Under the pieces are notes generated by a model, which had not been told where the DNA came from, did not search any database, and saw only the letters and a list, made by a program, of their open reading frames with translations. Shown here in pieces: positions 30,848 to 42,641 of a DNA stretch of 43,984 nt (its first letter is position 1; every line of letters starts with the position of its first letter). Made by a program: the position numbers and the translations under genes. The DNA lies in the NCBI GenBank assembly GCA_001566295.1, contig KQ964291.1:20344-64327 (forward strand), given 5' to 3'. The stretch comes from Microdochium bolleyi. Its lineage: Eukaryota; Ascomycota; Sordariomycetes; Xylariales; Microdochiaceae.

Positions 30848-31800
30848 GAGTTGGCCATGCCAGAGTCTGCCTCGGGACCTTCAGCATGATCGAGTCCCGT
30901 AGGTGGTTGTGTACGGTAGCAGCTTGAGTTCACCTAAGCTCGACAAGATTTGATTATGGAGCCGGGCTAATGGAAGACGCCAGCTTGGCCCCGTGCCGCG
31001 AGGAGATACTGGAATAAGTGAACGGAGCTAAGATTGTGGGCAAGAGTTTGTACCTGTAACCACGTTGTCCATAGTGAACAAATTTCTGAAGAGCATCCAT
31101 CTGATCAAGCAATAACTAGTAATATGCTCGAGTGAGTGCCCGACGCCAAGTACTGGACAGAGGCAGAGATGGACGGCGTGTACTGTCATTGACAAGCGGG
31201 AGAAACTAGACATTCGCCACTTCCTGATGGGGCAAGGCCAGTAGCGATGGCTTGTACACTGATGTGCCAGCTGTTCCCAACCCCCCTGAGAAGACTGCTT
31301 GGGCAGGATCCTTGCGCGTGACGTCCACCGCTGCGACGGACACCTCGTTAAGACCCTGCTGTGACCGATCCCGCGTGTGTTGGCTGACATGGTCGTGTGC
31401 TGTTTGAATACCCGATGTCAGGGCCTTCAGCAGCCCACGAATAATGGAGAACGCTCTCTGCGTACTGCTGTCCTACAGCAGCAAAAGCAATTCGACGTCT
31501 ACAGACTGTAGCCCAGAAATCCAGAGACGACCATGGCGTTGCTTCGCCCGTGGGCGAGGCAACGTGAGGCTTCACAGCCCGAGTACTATTGATCAGTGCG
31601 CGTCCCAGATAGAAGACCGTGCGCACTGTGGTTACATGAGACTACCTGCCTCAGTCACCGTCACTTGCCGTCACAGCTCTACGTATTATGCTATGTTAGC
31701 CGTTCTCTCGTCCTTATTATCGAGCCGGTGTCTCGCATCCCGTCAGCAACAACGACGCACATATAATGGACGCGGGAAAGTCCTCGTAGTGTCCCAAGAT
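30848..31800. other. Intergenic region upstream of the TCP11 gene
   Basis: No supported gene. The frame of the TCP11 gene is open back to an ATG at 31444, but the extra 119 residues have no family similarity and are probably 5' UTR. A minus-strand frame at 31028-31390 has no recognisable content. Confidence 0.45.
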
Positions 31801-33556
31801 ATGCCAGCCGCCTCTTCTACTAAGGAACCTGTCAATTCAGGAAGCCCATCAGATGCAGATAACTCGTTATCGCAACCAGAAGGTCGTACCCTGCCGGAGC
31901 TCTGGCACCAACTTGAACCACCAATTACCAAGGCCACGCTGAGCGAGTTGGACCTTGGCAAGATCCTCCGCAATCCGAAGCTCCACCACGAGATCAACTT
32001 CTCTACCGAGCTGCGTTTGCGGCCGAGTCTGTCTAACAAAAGGGCTAAAATGGAACGGGTGCGGCATTTCTGGCAGTCTTTTGCCTCACAGCTGCAGATG
32101 TTCATGACGAACCGTGATGCTTTCATGGCCCATCACGGCCGGGGCCAGGCGTGGTGTTTACCAATGTTGCTCACATCTGTCAAGGACATCATGTCGACCT
32201 TGATGCCCACCCGAGACCACCCGCAGCTCGAGGAAGGGCTCGACATCCCTCACATTATGCAGCAGCTCATGTACGGTTTGTTTGACCTCGAGAAGCTAGT
32301 CTCGTGGCTCTCTAGCGTCCTCAAATACTACTGTGCACCTGCAAGAGATAGGCGGGTGGACGAAATGTGCAAGCAGATCACGATTGGAAATCGCAACAAT
32401 GATGTCAATGAGCTGGTCCGAGGGATGCGAAGTCTCCTAAGCGTTCTTGAGGCCATGAAGTTCGATGTCGCCAATCACCAGCTCCGCTTCCTACGCCCCA
32501 TCTTAATCGAGAAAACGGTTATGTTTGAGTATAGATTTTTCGAAGAAAAGCTGCGTAGTAGGAATATTGACACGACGGCGGCGAAGGAATGGTACTGTAG
32601 AATGACCGAGAATAAAAACAAGCATCACGAAGGATCTGCAGAAGCCTTCGGTGATATGGATGTATTTTTTGAGGCTGTGGCGGAGATGGTCCTCCCGTCC
32701 AGCAGCGGGCTCATCCCAAACACGTTTTCGTTTGACGAGAAGCGCATATCGGCGCTATGGGAGGACATGCTGGACGTTATCAACCTTGAGCTTTGCATGC
32801 ATCTCTACGGCAAGCTGGATCCAGCGGCATTCGAGCCCGGTGCATCAAGCGGGCCGGCTTTACTGCTCGAATCCGCCACAGATGGTAACTCGGGCTGCCA
32901 AGCCATGCCTTCTGCGCGGTCGAGCTTGGTTCTTAGCCCTGCGGGATCTCCTCAGGCTAGCCCTCGATTACCGAAAATGTCCCCATCACGAACCGCCTCA
33001 GCGCTGCCGCGAGATCGCAAGGCGAAGAGTCTAGAGCTCTACGCTTCTCTCATATCGTTGCTCCAGACGTGCCCCGCAGCGAGCCATTCAACGGAGCGAT
33101 GGGAGGCCCTGAGGGACACTCTCGCCTTGCAAATCTTCAGCTTCACTGACGCCGCCTCGAGTGAGCTCGTGCTCGTTGAAGCCATGCTTGATCAGCACCT
33201 GAGCGATACATCTTCAATATTGTTCCGGGAAATCGAGAGGGTCGTCCACCGTCGCCTTATACAGCAGCTGCACCGGCGTGTCAAGAGCTTCAAGAATCTT
33301 GGAGCTATGGCGCTTTCCACGGCGGCCACTGGTGGCTCCCCTCGAGACCGCTCTTGGACCTACGGTAACGATGTCGGCGTCGCTGATATTGCTACCCGCT
33401 TAGCTCACCTTGGTCTTCTGCACTGGCGTGTTTGGGGGCCTCTTGTGTACTGTGCAGTAGATAGCCCTTGACCTGGCGTTTCATTTCCTTATCTGTTGAG
33501 TAATGCTTACATACATGGCCTTGTGTCTCGCAGTTTCGTGGTGCAGATTCCCATTG
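31801..33556 (+). CDS. TCP11-domain protein (Sok1-like regulator of PKA signalling)
   Basis: From ATG 31801, about 557 residues. TCP11 landmarks run through the protein: L-G-K-I-L-R-N-P-K-L-H-H-E-I-N-F near residue 60, R-V-R-H-F-W, the L-L-T-S-V-K-D-I-M helix, Y-Y-C-A-P-A-R-D near 180, M-K-F-D-V-A-N and F-E-Y-R-F-F-E-E-K. The C-terminus has R-L-A-H-L-G-L-L-H-W-R-V-W-G-P-L-V-Y. In yeasts Sok1 suppresses loss of protein kinase A activity; the biochemical role of TCP11 is unclear. The continuous frame ends at 33471. A last intron (33452-33533, 82 nt, GCTTAC branch, CGCAG acceptor) would replace the last residues and end at 33556; its GTGCAG donor is weak. A Ser/Pro-rich linker lies at about residues 360-410. 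No damage seen. It is conserved in ascomycetes, so this looks like native background rather than cargo. Confidence 0.92.
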
Positions 33557-34071
33557 ACAATATTGAAACCCGTCGCACACCATCAGATGTCTGACTTGCA
33601 CGTCGTCGAAATAAGGTTGCGTTGGTGGTCCGTACCTGCGTCACAATGCGCAGGGGAAGATGACGCTTGTGGAGGCCATAGACCAATCAGAGGCTCAGAA
33701 TGCCTGAAAGCTCAAGGCTACATAATCGCGCTCTTATTGGCTCATATGACTCCACCCGGGTGAGCAGAGCAGCTACGCCGTGACCAAGGAATGACAACAA
33801 TATGATGGCGGCACGTTGCGATCAGAGTCTATTTCCAGGCACGGGGCATTCGGCTTCAGAGTTCGTACTTCTAAGTCTAGACTGCCTGCGTAAACCGAGA
33901 TCATTTAACAACCTTGTGCCACGCCTCGACACCTGTCCATCGTCATGCTCCACCGAGATCATCGATGTCTCTTAAACCCTGGCTGTGTCGACGTTGTTGC
34001 TTTGTGTGTGTGTGTACACGTCGAAGGCTTGTCCACGCTTCGTTGTCGCTGTCTGGGCGGCCGTACGCGTG
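33557..34071. other. Intergenic stretch, no supported gene
   Basis: A plus-strand frame continues to 33763 but is best seen as downstream of the TCP11 stop. A short (TG)n run at about 34004-34014 is the only repeat noticed. Confidence 0.45.
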
Positions 34072-34470
34072 CTAGAAGGCATCCATCTCCGCTTCCTTAA
34101 TCTGATGCTTGCACTGATGCTCGTACTGCTCGGAGGAGAAGCTTCCCTCTGGCGAGCGCTTGCGCTTCATGCCAAGAAGTGATAGTGCATCGCGGTCGTC
34201 CTGCTCCACGCTCGTTGCTGCCTCTCCGGTATCGACACGGGTGAAGCCAGCATCGCTCGTCACCTTGGGCACCGGTTTATGAGGTTGTGCTGAATTGCCA
34301 GGGTCCGGAGGGTGACTGAGGTCATGGCCGTTCTCGTCGACTGCGTTCAGCGCGAGGTCGGTAGGGCTGGCATCATCAATGCTTGCCGCAGTAGCGGTCT
34401 GCTCGAATTTCAAGCCTTCAAGGTGGACAGCCGTAATATTGATTGAGATTGTGTATTTCTTCATCGCCAT
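34072..34470 (-). CDS. Hypothetical protein with nuclear-localisation-like motif
   Basis: About 132 residues from an ATG at 34470 (M-A-M-K-K-Y). The frame is open further upstream to about 34515, so an upstream exon may exist. After a short beta-like stretch (Y-T-I-S-I-N-I-T-A-V) the protein is Asp/Ser/Pro-rich and probably disordered. It carries M-K-R-K-R-S-P, a possible nuclear-localisation signal, and ends in a Lys/Glu/His-rich tail. I do not recognise it. It could be the last exon of a larger or decayed gene. Confidence 0.35.
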   Translation of the reverse strand: MAMKKYTISINITAVHLEGLKFEQTATAASIDDASPTDLALNAVDENGHDLSHPPDPGNSAQPHKPVPKVTSDAGFTRVDTGEAATSVEQDDRDALSLLGMKRKRSPEGSFSSEQYEHQCKHQIKEAEMDAF

Positions 34471-35502
34471 CGTGTTCTTGGTGCTGTTGAACCCGTAGTC
34501 GAGTACTAGCGCCACGTTGTTGTGTTAGAGTGGTTGTTTGAGACGGCTATACATAGGTGTACGAGGTTGGCGAAGTTGCCGAGTTTTCACCAAGGGTCGC
34601 AGGCGTTCGTGTGCAAGCTCGGAAATGCCTTGGTGGACGACTGCGTGGTTTGTTTGTTGTGCCGAACTATGCGACGCATGCAGAGCAGGCAATATGCGCC
34701 TAAAGGTTCCTCCGTTCGCATCTCACGGACGTCCTCCAGCACCCAAGAGAGGGTTAGGGAGAGAGAGAGAGAGCTGCCTCACAAGTCCGCAGTGCATGAT
34801 TCCCTAAAGGCTCTAGAACAGCTGGTTCGGTGGTGTGAAGCTCGTAGCCGCTGCTTGGAAGAACGAGGTGAGCCTTTGCCACAAAACTGCATTCATGGCT
34901 TGCAGTCAAAATGCACCACCTATCGTAGGAAGGCAAGTGCTGTCCGAATAGGGGCTGCAGTTTTCGGTTCCACCAGCTCAAAATATCGTTGCATTGCTCG
35001 CCCGTGTGTTCCGAAACAATGTTACGAGCGGTGTCTTGTGTGCTCGCAGCTCGATGCGGGAGCTCATCCGCCTCAAAGTCCTGACAGCTGGAAAGAGCCT
35101 TTTCGCGTAGCTCTGATCTAGGAGATCAAGAAACCGCTAATGCTACTACTCACCAAATACTGTCTACCTGCTCTTCACGATTGATCCAACAGTTTGTCGT
35201 GGGAATTCGCGAAAGGCGCCTCATGACCTGACTCATAGCCCCGAAGAATAGTTATTCCCAGTGGTTTCCAGAGGGCAGAGCTTCCGCTTGGGACGTCCGC
35301 CAAGAACCCCACGACTACTAAACTCGCACACCCACCATCTGCGCTTGTGCCTCGCCGGACTTAACACGTCGTTCTATCAACTATTGCCACCAGAGGTCAA
35401 CTTGGGAAACCTAGCACTTCAGGCAAGTTTCAATCTCCTGTCGTCAAATACTCTCTGCCACTGAAGCCCCGTTTGGTGGTCCGGATTTGAGGAACAGATG
35501 AA
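34471..35502. other. No supported gene
   Basis: A 199-codon plus-strand frame (34522-35121) lacks an ATG at its start and has no recognisable domain; its centre includes a (GA)n microsatellite at about 34755-34774. The rest shows only short frames. Confidence 0.4.
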
Positions 35503-36231
35503 ATGCGACTGACACGTTCGGAGCAGCAAGTAAGATCCGTCAATAGACCCATTCAACAGCGAACCAGCACGCAGCTTCGGCATTCAGAGGCACCACGAGC
35601 ATCCCCCCTTCACCGCATCAGCAAGCCCATCAGCAAGCCGAGTCGGCTACCGTCCAGGCCACATGAAAGTGCCCTCTCCCGTTTCGCAGTACTCAGCCCT
35701 TACAGAGACGCTCGCTCAGCCACCGCAATGAATTCTGCGCCATGTCGCTGCGACGGCTGCTCGCGCCGTCGCAGGCGCCAGCTGTGCCAAAGCCACCTCG
35801 TTATCGTAGTCAGACCAGCGGCGCAAGGTCGACTCGACGTGTTTGTATACCTGGCTGCACAAGTCGACGACTCATTTCTCAACACTCGGCAGCACTCCGC
35901 CATGCTTCCCGTGGGCCATCAGCAGCACCGTCACACCGCGACATTGACAAGAGCCCCAATATCTCACCAGCGGGATACCGATGGCCAAAGAGTCGGGTCC
36001 GCAGGACAATTACACAACGACCAGCATAGATTGAGACAGCCCATGATACCAACTTCCGATGACGTTCAGCCTCTATCTACAGACACCCAGGAAGCATCAG
36101 TTGCTGAGAACACAGAGCCCGCACGCCCCAGAACTCTGGGCGAGATGTTCCGAAGTGGTCGTCTGCGTCGCTTGTCAACCCACGTCAATAGTGTCGTGAC
36201 GAACTATGGCGGGAATGCTGCTAGCAGCTAA
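35503..36231 (+). CDS. Hypothetical low-complexity protein
   Basis: A 242-codon open frame from ATG 35503 to a TAA at 36231. It is rich in Arg, Ser, Pro, Gln and His with no hydrophobic core; the most structured part is the last 40 residues (R-T-L-G-E-M-F-R-S-G-R-L-R-R-L). Another frame is open at 35742-36029, so a short intron may switch frames. No family recognised. It could be an intrinsically disordered protein or a chance frame. Confidence 0.3.
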   Translation: MRLTRSEQQVRSVNRPIQQRTSTQLRHSEAPRASPLHRISKPISKPSRLPSRPHESALSRFAVLSPYRDARSATAMNSAPCRCDGCSRRRRRQLCQSHLVIVVRPAAQGRLDVFVYLAAQVDDSFLNTRQHSAMLPVGHQQHRHTATLTRAPISHQRDTDGQRVGSAGQLHNDQHRLRQPMIPTSDDVQPLSTDTQEASVAENTEPARPRTLGEMFRSGRLRRLSTHVNSVVTNYGGNAASS

Positions 36232-37328
36232 GATATTAGTTCCGCGCTGGCTGGCTAGTAGTAACAACGAGAAAGGGCTTGAGCGAGTGTGTGTAACCGG
36301 GCGAAGCTTTGAGGTTGGAAAGTTAGGGGGATCTGACAACCACGGTCAGCGCAATGATCCCTTGCAACTAGCGCTTGCGGCCCAGGAACAGGAATTGAAG
36401 TAGTTGTTGTGTCTTTGGAAACAAAATGTGCATAAACGCAACGGCAGATCCGAGCCCGCGAAATTCATCGAATGTCGACGCCAAAGTGAAACGTCGAGCT
36501 GACGACCATGGTTGACATTGTGTGATTTTTCATGCAAGTAACTTTCCTGCGCTCGACAGAGACTGGAATGAGTGATTTGAACGGTGGTACTTGATAGTCG
36601 TCTGTCTAAAGGAGAGGCTCTAAAAGAATGACTACGAGCACTGACATTCGGTTTATGTTTATATGCTCCGAAGGAGCTCTGAAAGCTGAATCAGCGGTGC
36701 ATTGGTCGTTGAGCAGAATTTTGGGAAGTCCCCATGGTGGAAGATCGCCCACGTTGGTGCGCTGGGGTCCGCAGCCAGAAACACTGGCGACAAAGTCGAG
36801 AACAACAGATGGGCATCTGAGCAGAGGCGTTAGCGAGGCGCAAACGTTGTATGCGGCCGAAGAAACCCAGGAGCTTGCATGTCTGACAGCGGCAAGTGCA
36901 GGGGAAGCCAGGCTAAACAGCAGAAGTGGTGACTGGCCCTCAACCATTGAAGAAGTGCTCACTTGCGGAGCTGCGAGGGATGATCCTTGTCGCGAAAGCG
37001 GACCCTAAGCCTCAGCTCGCTTCAGCGAGGTGGCAGGGATCGGATCAGGCATCCGTTGAGATCAATCTTCAACACTCAGCGAACATTGCAATTGCTCAAA
37101 AAACGAAGCTTAGGTGCATGTAATCTTAATTCTCGTACAGTAGACACATATACACAAAAGGTGCCGATGGTGACGACTCTCATCCCAGACACTGTACACG
37201 ACAATTCCAGCATGCGAATTCGGCGCAATCTTGCCTTCCAGCATCTCGGCAAACATATCTCCATTGGGCACTGCTTGTATGCAGCCCGGTAGTCAAGGCA
37301 CAATCCCGGATGTGAGTGAGTGCATTCC
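36232..37328. other. No supported gene; two opposed weak frames
   Basis: A plus-strand frame (36628-37008, with ATG) and a minus-strand frame (36606-36962) cover each other. Neither has a recognised domain, and which one is coding, if either, cannot be told from sequence alone. Confidence 0.35.
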
Positions 37329-38824
37329 TTACATCAGACCCGCCGCCCGAAGGAGCCGTCTCCTCAGGCGCTCCCGGCTTCCCTTGCCTCCCATTGGACT
37401 CGAGCAAAGTTCCGTCACAATCATAGACACGACTTGATGCGCAGAATAGGGCCCGTGAAGCACTAGCCCCTGGTCAAAATGGGCTTTCAATGCCTCAACG
37501 CCGTCGTTGCTCATGAGTGCCGCGATGGGCACGTTCTTGACCTCCCCAGGCCGCTTCGTAGACACCATCAGCCGGTCAGATTCGTAAGCAATGCCTGTGA
37601 TCGTGACAAAGTCTTTGATCAGCCCATCGGCAGGGTCGATCATGAGCGGTCTCCGCCTCCGGGTTGTGTTATACTTGGAGAGAACGCGACGATACCGTGT
37701 CCGCGAGCTAATTGGTTGATCGGGACGCTTGTCCCACGGACACAACTTGTAACAGCCTGGGACTGTAAGCTGGCTCTCCTTGTATGCCATCATCATTCGC
37801 TCTGGGATGTTGGGAACATTCGTGTATTTGATCGCCTCGGTTGGGAGTCGAAGAAAGTGTTGACCTGCGTGTTGCTGGCATCTCTGTTCAAGCTGCTGAT
37901 GAAGCCGATCAAGGCAGTCTTTGATTGTTGTGCTGGTCCAGAACGCGCTTGATGCTCGACCACTGACAAAGAGCGGCGGCAGTCCAGTTCCCGATGGACC
38001 GAGCACAAGTGGCCTTTCTCCTTGCCAATCCGCGTTGTCGTCCCTGTATTTGCACATCCGCAGCTCGATCTGGAAGCAGTGCAGGTTGACTAGCGACTTC
38101 AAGTGCGATCCGGACACTTCGCCCTCTGTCGGTGTTTGGAGCAGAGACTCTACTGCGTCAAGTGTTCTGCGAAATCTATGCTCAGTGTCGACGGCCTCGT
38201 AGTTGCCAGAGTCGTCCTACGTCTCTGTCAACTGCACCCGCATCCCAACTTTTCGCAGATTTCCCGAGAATGCTAGCAGGCTTAGAATGTTGTCATGCTG
38301 CCTCTTTAGATCTTTCATATGGCTCCACAAAGATTGAGTTCATGGTCCCGGGGACAAGGCACCTGCCACCGCAGCCTGCAACAGCTGGGGGGTGTCCTCA
38401 TACTCTATGTTGATGCCAAAGTAGATGTGGCCGATGCGGGAGAGATCGAGTGGAGACAGTGAGGCGAGGAAGCGGTGGACCACACCCAGGTTGAAGAACT
38501 CGAATCTCGTCGTCGTCACAGGATTGTCGAGGAGCATGGAAGCCAACGGCTTCAGCCCTTCTATGCTGGCCAGCCTCATGTCGTCGGGTTCTTGTTGGTG
38601 TTGATTGGCACCGTGCCACTGGTTGGAGGCCAAACCGGCCATTTGCTCGAGCTGAAGTCCATCTCTTGGCGCAATAGCTTCTTCTGCTACCTGGGCGAGG
38701 AGCTGCGATGATCGAGTCAGCTAATGAGTCCATCACGACGCCTTCATAGCGGACTCACTTCAGTCGGCAGCCTGCTCAAGGTGCCGAGAATGGCCTGTCG
38801 CGTTGACGGTCGACGTGGCGCCAT
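37329..38824 (-). pseudogene. F-box-like hypothetical gene with two in-frame stops
   Basis: ATG at 38824 (ATCATGG), exon 38759-38824, intron 38703-38758 (56 nt, GTGAGT...GCTGAC...GCAG), then one frame to 37329, 479 codons in total. The start (L-S-R-L-P-T-E-L-L-A-Q-V-A-E) resembles an F-box helix. The middle is helical and leucine-rich. The C-terminal half includes P-G-C-Y-K-L-C-P-W-D-K-R. Two stops interrupt the frame: TGA at 38340-38342 and TAG at 38217-38219. Sequence on both sides is coherent in the same frame (S-P-G-P before the first; L-T-E-T before and D-D-S-G-N-Y after the second). CGA-to-TGA and CAG-to-TAG changes would explain both. A single intron covering both stops is possible but would remove protein-like sequence. 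Function unknown. Confidence 0.6.
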
Positions 38825-40011
38825 GATGTAGAAGCTGTCGTTGTAGATAATGCTTCTCAGTGGCTGTCGATGTGTTCGTCGATGTCTGTCGAGTAGGGCT
38901 GATCGTTGGGAGGTGATTGAGAAAGGACAGGATGATGGAGGAATCTGCAGCGATGGCCGCTGCTGCGGGGAGATGCAAATCCTTGGGATCATTGTTCCGT
39001 CGTGCTGCATTGTTGGCTGCGCGCCACATTGCGACCTGTCCTCTAAGATGCGTTTGTTGCCAGGACGACTCGAGATAGGTTCCTTAGGTACCCTGATGTG
39101 TTAAGCCGAGCACGCACGCCATGTCCGCTTGCCGCAGCTTTTCTTGTCTGACAGATATCAGATGACGTCGTCGATACAGATCATTTCTGGAGGTGGCATG
39201 CTCTGCCTCATATCGTCAAGTCGTGTATCAAGCTGTTGTCTGGCTACTGTCCCTGTTCAGCAGCGTTATCATCGACAATGGCAGAGGAATGGTCGTTGGA
39301 TGGCATTTCTCACCGCGAGGATAGAGCGCGGCTTCTCGAGAGGGCGAACTAAATTTTAAAGAAGAGTTGGTGCCACCGGCGCGAGACTCTTTGCTGGTTC
39401 TTCGCTGGTTCGATAAAGCGCCAGTGTGGTATCCGTCACCAAGACCAGCAACTAGTCCTTGAACATCAAGCGCAAGACTCGATTCAGCAGCATTCGCGAG
39501 AGTTACGACCGCGGACTTTTCACAGCTAGCTGAAGCAACGGCACCAAGACGGTCTCGGTAACCACCAAAGGACTGATAGCTCCTACTCTCTACCGCGCGT
39601 CCGTTTCTTGAAACAGCTGGACAGGACACCACTATAACATCAAATACGATTGCTACTGCCGCGCCGGCCATGGTTGACCTCGACACCACTCTACTAGCCA
39701 GTCTGGCTACGTTCGCATGGGCAATCGAAAATGCTCTTGTATAATTGAGCCAGGCCAGCATCTGATGTCGTGGAACCCGTCAGCGTCCCTGAGCATATTC
39801 TTGACAACTGCACCCCACATGTGCGAGCCAAACCCCTCCGCCGCCGAAGTCGCCGACCTCACTGCCAAATACCCAAGCTCTGTATCCAAAAAGGCCCTAT
39901 TAACGTTCCAGCCCACCAACAGATGATTCTTTCATTATCAACGGATGTCGTAACCAGGATTTCACTCTCGGATCTGGTACCTGTGCCTGTTTCTACCTTT
40001 TTCGAAGCCGC
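38825..40011. other. No supported gene
   Basis: Contains the promoter side of the F-box-like gene. A 177-codon minus-strand frame (39228-39761) and several short frames overlap; none is recognised. Pieces at 39660-39930 on the plus strand look protein-like in more than one frame and may belong to the broken frames that follow. Confidence 0.35.
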
Positions 40012-41155
40012 GTGCTATGCAGGAAAGAATATCAAGTTATCATGCCGGTCGCTGAAGTCGGACAAGTGGGGAAGAGCCGATCGCCGCAGCCATTGGTAGG
40101 AGCCCCGAACTTCAATGCTGGGCCGAGATTGCGCCAACTGCCCATGAAACAGACAGCAGCGAGATACCAGACCTTTGAAAAAGGGGACGACAGCCAACGC
40201 AACTTCGAAGGCGTTGTCGCAGGGCCTCGCAACTGGCTTGTAAGAAAGATGATAAATACGCCAAGTGGTGTACGTCATCCCAGGAAAACAGGCTGGTCAC
40301 CCACTACTCATCGGTTAGGTCTCTATAGAAAATACAGAGATATGACGATTTACCAAGAGAACGATTAGTACATGGGAGCTTTGACGGTGGAAATACACGG
40401 GTTATCGCCCCTTTGAGGAAGAGCGTCATAGTTGAGAGCCTCTTTAGCTCGAATTCTAGAACAAGGGAAAAGTAATGCCGCTGTCACTGGGGTCGAGAGA
40501 GCGGAGCCGCCAGGAGATCCCATCATCATCGGATCTTCCCTAACACCGTTGATGACGTAGAGCACCAATTTGCACACAAGGAAGTGTCTGATCTCGGGCT
40601 CAAGAAGGGATACGGACTCCGCGGAGCACTCGGTGATGGAGAAGCCCTCAGCTTGTGCACGTCAGTGGCTCGTGCGACCGGTCCTGAGCCAACCGCGATC
40701 AGCCCGGTCAACGCCACAGGCCCTGTAGCATTAACTCCATAAATAAAACATTCTAGAGATAGGTCATCCCGGTCGACGATCCTGGTATTAACAAGCGCAC
40801 ATCACCAGAGTATATCCATTGGAAGGACAAAGCAATCGGGAAAATCCAACAAATCCTCGGCAATTCAGACCCACTAACGAACGGCTTCAGGTGATCAGGG
40901 AAGGGCCTTATTAAAACAGATTTCATGAGGGAAGAGAAAGCCACCGACGAGGAAATCCTAGTTCTTAGAGGAATAGCCCTTGTGTTCTTTATCGGCTCAT
41001 CACCGAATTACCGGGGCCTGGCAACGTTGATCGCTATATCACAACGTTCAATATCAAGATCTAGAGGAAAAGGGAAAACGGTCATAGCCGCGTTGTCCCG
41101 TATACCGCCTGATGAGAGAAAGCTTCTCAGCGACGAGAGGGGCAGAGGATGTTAA
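40012..41155 (+). pseudogene. Unrecognised broken coding sequence
   Basis: Three consecutive protein-like stretches lie in different plus-strand frames. 40012 to about 40560 is in one frame with stops at 40366 TAG, 40414 TGA, 40429 TAG and 40558 TAG. About 40530-40740 is in a second frame (K-K-G-Y-G-L-R-G-A-L-G-D-G). 40763-41155 is in a third with one TGA at 40892, containing E-E-I-L-V-L-R-G-I-A-L-V-F-F and R-G-L-A-T-L-I-A-I-S. These stops are also of the kind a C-to-T change makes. I do not recognise the protein. Possibilities include an integrated element or an old gene; no identity is claimed. Confidence 0.3.
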
Positions 41156-41975
41156 TAAGTAAATCTGCGCCGCTCTACATAGCATAATCAGCTAAGAACA
41201 AAGAATACATCTTTGGGACAAAAACGTAACCCAACCACTGTCACCAGCAATACTCCAACCTTGAAGGTCCTGGGACGAAGGCTCGCAAGGGATCGCGCAA
41301 TTCCTGAAGATAGGCAATATATCGCCTCCCTTACCCAAAGATAAGCTCGACAGACAGTACAAGGCGCAACTTATGTTCAAAAACCATATGCAGGGACATC
41401 CAAGAGGCCCCGAAAGCCTGCCCACATTGTTAAAAGGCGTCAGACACGAGGAAATCCGATTCTCACCTATGTCCTCAGCCAAGCGACGTCCCAGCGATAT
41501 GTGTTCTCGATGTCCAGCTCGTGCCTGATGACTACGGCCTTATTGCTATCGTTGAAGCCCGGTGTGCCTTGAGTGGCTGTCTTGAAGCAAGAGAAATTCG
41601 ACATACGGACTCGCGAGAGATGAGGAAGGTCAAGGCACACGTAAAGAATCTTCTAGTAACACGGGGCGCCGACCATCAAGTGCGATGGGGAAGCTATCTC
41701 GGCGTACACAGAACTCGATGTCCATATAGATCCAGGACCAGCATGCAAATCCACAACGATAAAGACTTTAGACTGCGGCTCTGGATTTAGTCCATTTGAG
41801 CTCCTGTACAACTGACGATCCATCTTACCCGCTGAAGTGAGCATGGTTAGCTGGAGGGTCTTATATAGGAGCGAAACCGCAGCCGGATCGATATGCTCGC
41901 GGGCAGACCAAGGGACGTGAAGACGACGTCGAGAAGGTCGCATCGATTCTTCGCGCCAAGAGAGGTGAAGCTACT
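41156..41975. other. No supported gene
   Basis: Short overlapping frames on both strands, the longest 41521-41790 (plus) and 41653-41943 (minus); neither is recognised. It may continue the decayed region to the left. Confidence 0.35.
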
Positions 41976-42641
41976 TCACGGGCTGGTGAAATTACCTCCA
42001 TCGCGGGCGAAGGCGAGCCTGTTGCTGGTCTTGAAAGAGCAGTCGTTCTTCAATGTCGCGATACAGTTGCCACAAGAGTAATCTCCGCTGGCGCCACCGA
42101 CCACAGACCGGCAACCGGAAAATGGAGCCATTCCTGCTGTGAAGGAGCTGCCCATTTTGCGCGCAAGTGTGTCGCAGGAGCTGCACGGAACTGCATTATC
42201 GGCCCCGAACATCTGGATGAAGTAGCCCGGGACGCACCGATCCTCCTTCACAAACCAGTCAGTACAACCCAGTGGGCCACCGTCTGATAAGGTGAGAGCG
42301 AGGCCCGCCTGCTTCTTATTTCCCTTTTGAAGCCTCCACTTACTGAAGATCTCCATGCGCTCCGGCGATGTTGCGCGAGCATGGAAGAACGCACGCGGGT
42401 CAGTAATGTTCCAATGGACATACATTCCCCTTGCACGATTTCCGAGGTACCCGATATGAAGATACTGCGCAGCAGAGAGATGGTTATGGGTGGTCACCTT
42501 CTTCTCATTACTACCCTTGCGACTGCTGTCATGATCCACACTCCAGTCGAGGAGCGCCCGCGTGCCTGCAAGTGGAGCATCCAGGATTTTATATCTGTGG
42601 GAAGTGAACGGAGGAGGAACGAGAGCGTCTGAGGCAGCCAC
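41976..42641 (-). CDS. DUF3716-like Cys-rich domain protein (5' exon unresolved)
   Basis: The minus-strand frame ends at 41976. It has no ATG at its apparent start (42641) and stays open to about 42800 with a Ser/Thr/Pro- and Lys-rich linker (Q-K-T-R-K-K-S-S-S-S-R), so an upstream exon is expected. The C-terminal part carries the Cys pattern C-S-S-C, then P-F-S-G-C-R, C-G-N-C and D-C-S-F, matching the fungal DUF3716 domain, which probably binds zinc. Before it lies a mixed region with W-x-x-x-D and a G-Y-L-G-N-R-A-R motif. Function unknown; such proteins are numerous in filamentous fungi. An upstream frame at 42589-42993 holds candidate N-terminal residues, but I could not find a clean splice. 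Confidence 0.55.
   Translation of the reverse strand: MAASDALVPPPFTSHRYKILDAPLAGTRALLDWSVDHDSSRKGSNEKKVTTHNHLSAAQYLHIGYLGNRARGMYVHWNITDPRAFFHARATSPERMEIFSKWRLQKGNKKQAGLALTLSDGGPLGCTDWFVKEDRCVPGYFIQMFGADNAVPCSSCDTLARKMGSSFTAGMAPFSGCRSVVGGASGDYSCGNCIATLKNDCSFKTSNRLAFARDGGNFTSP

Noticed and set aside
34522..35121. 199-codon plus-strand frame
   Set aside because: No ATG at the start, a (GA)n run inside and no recognisable domain.
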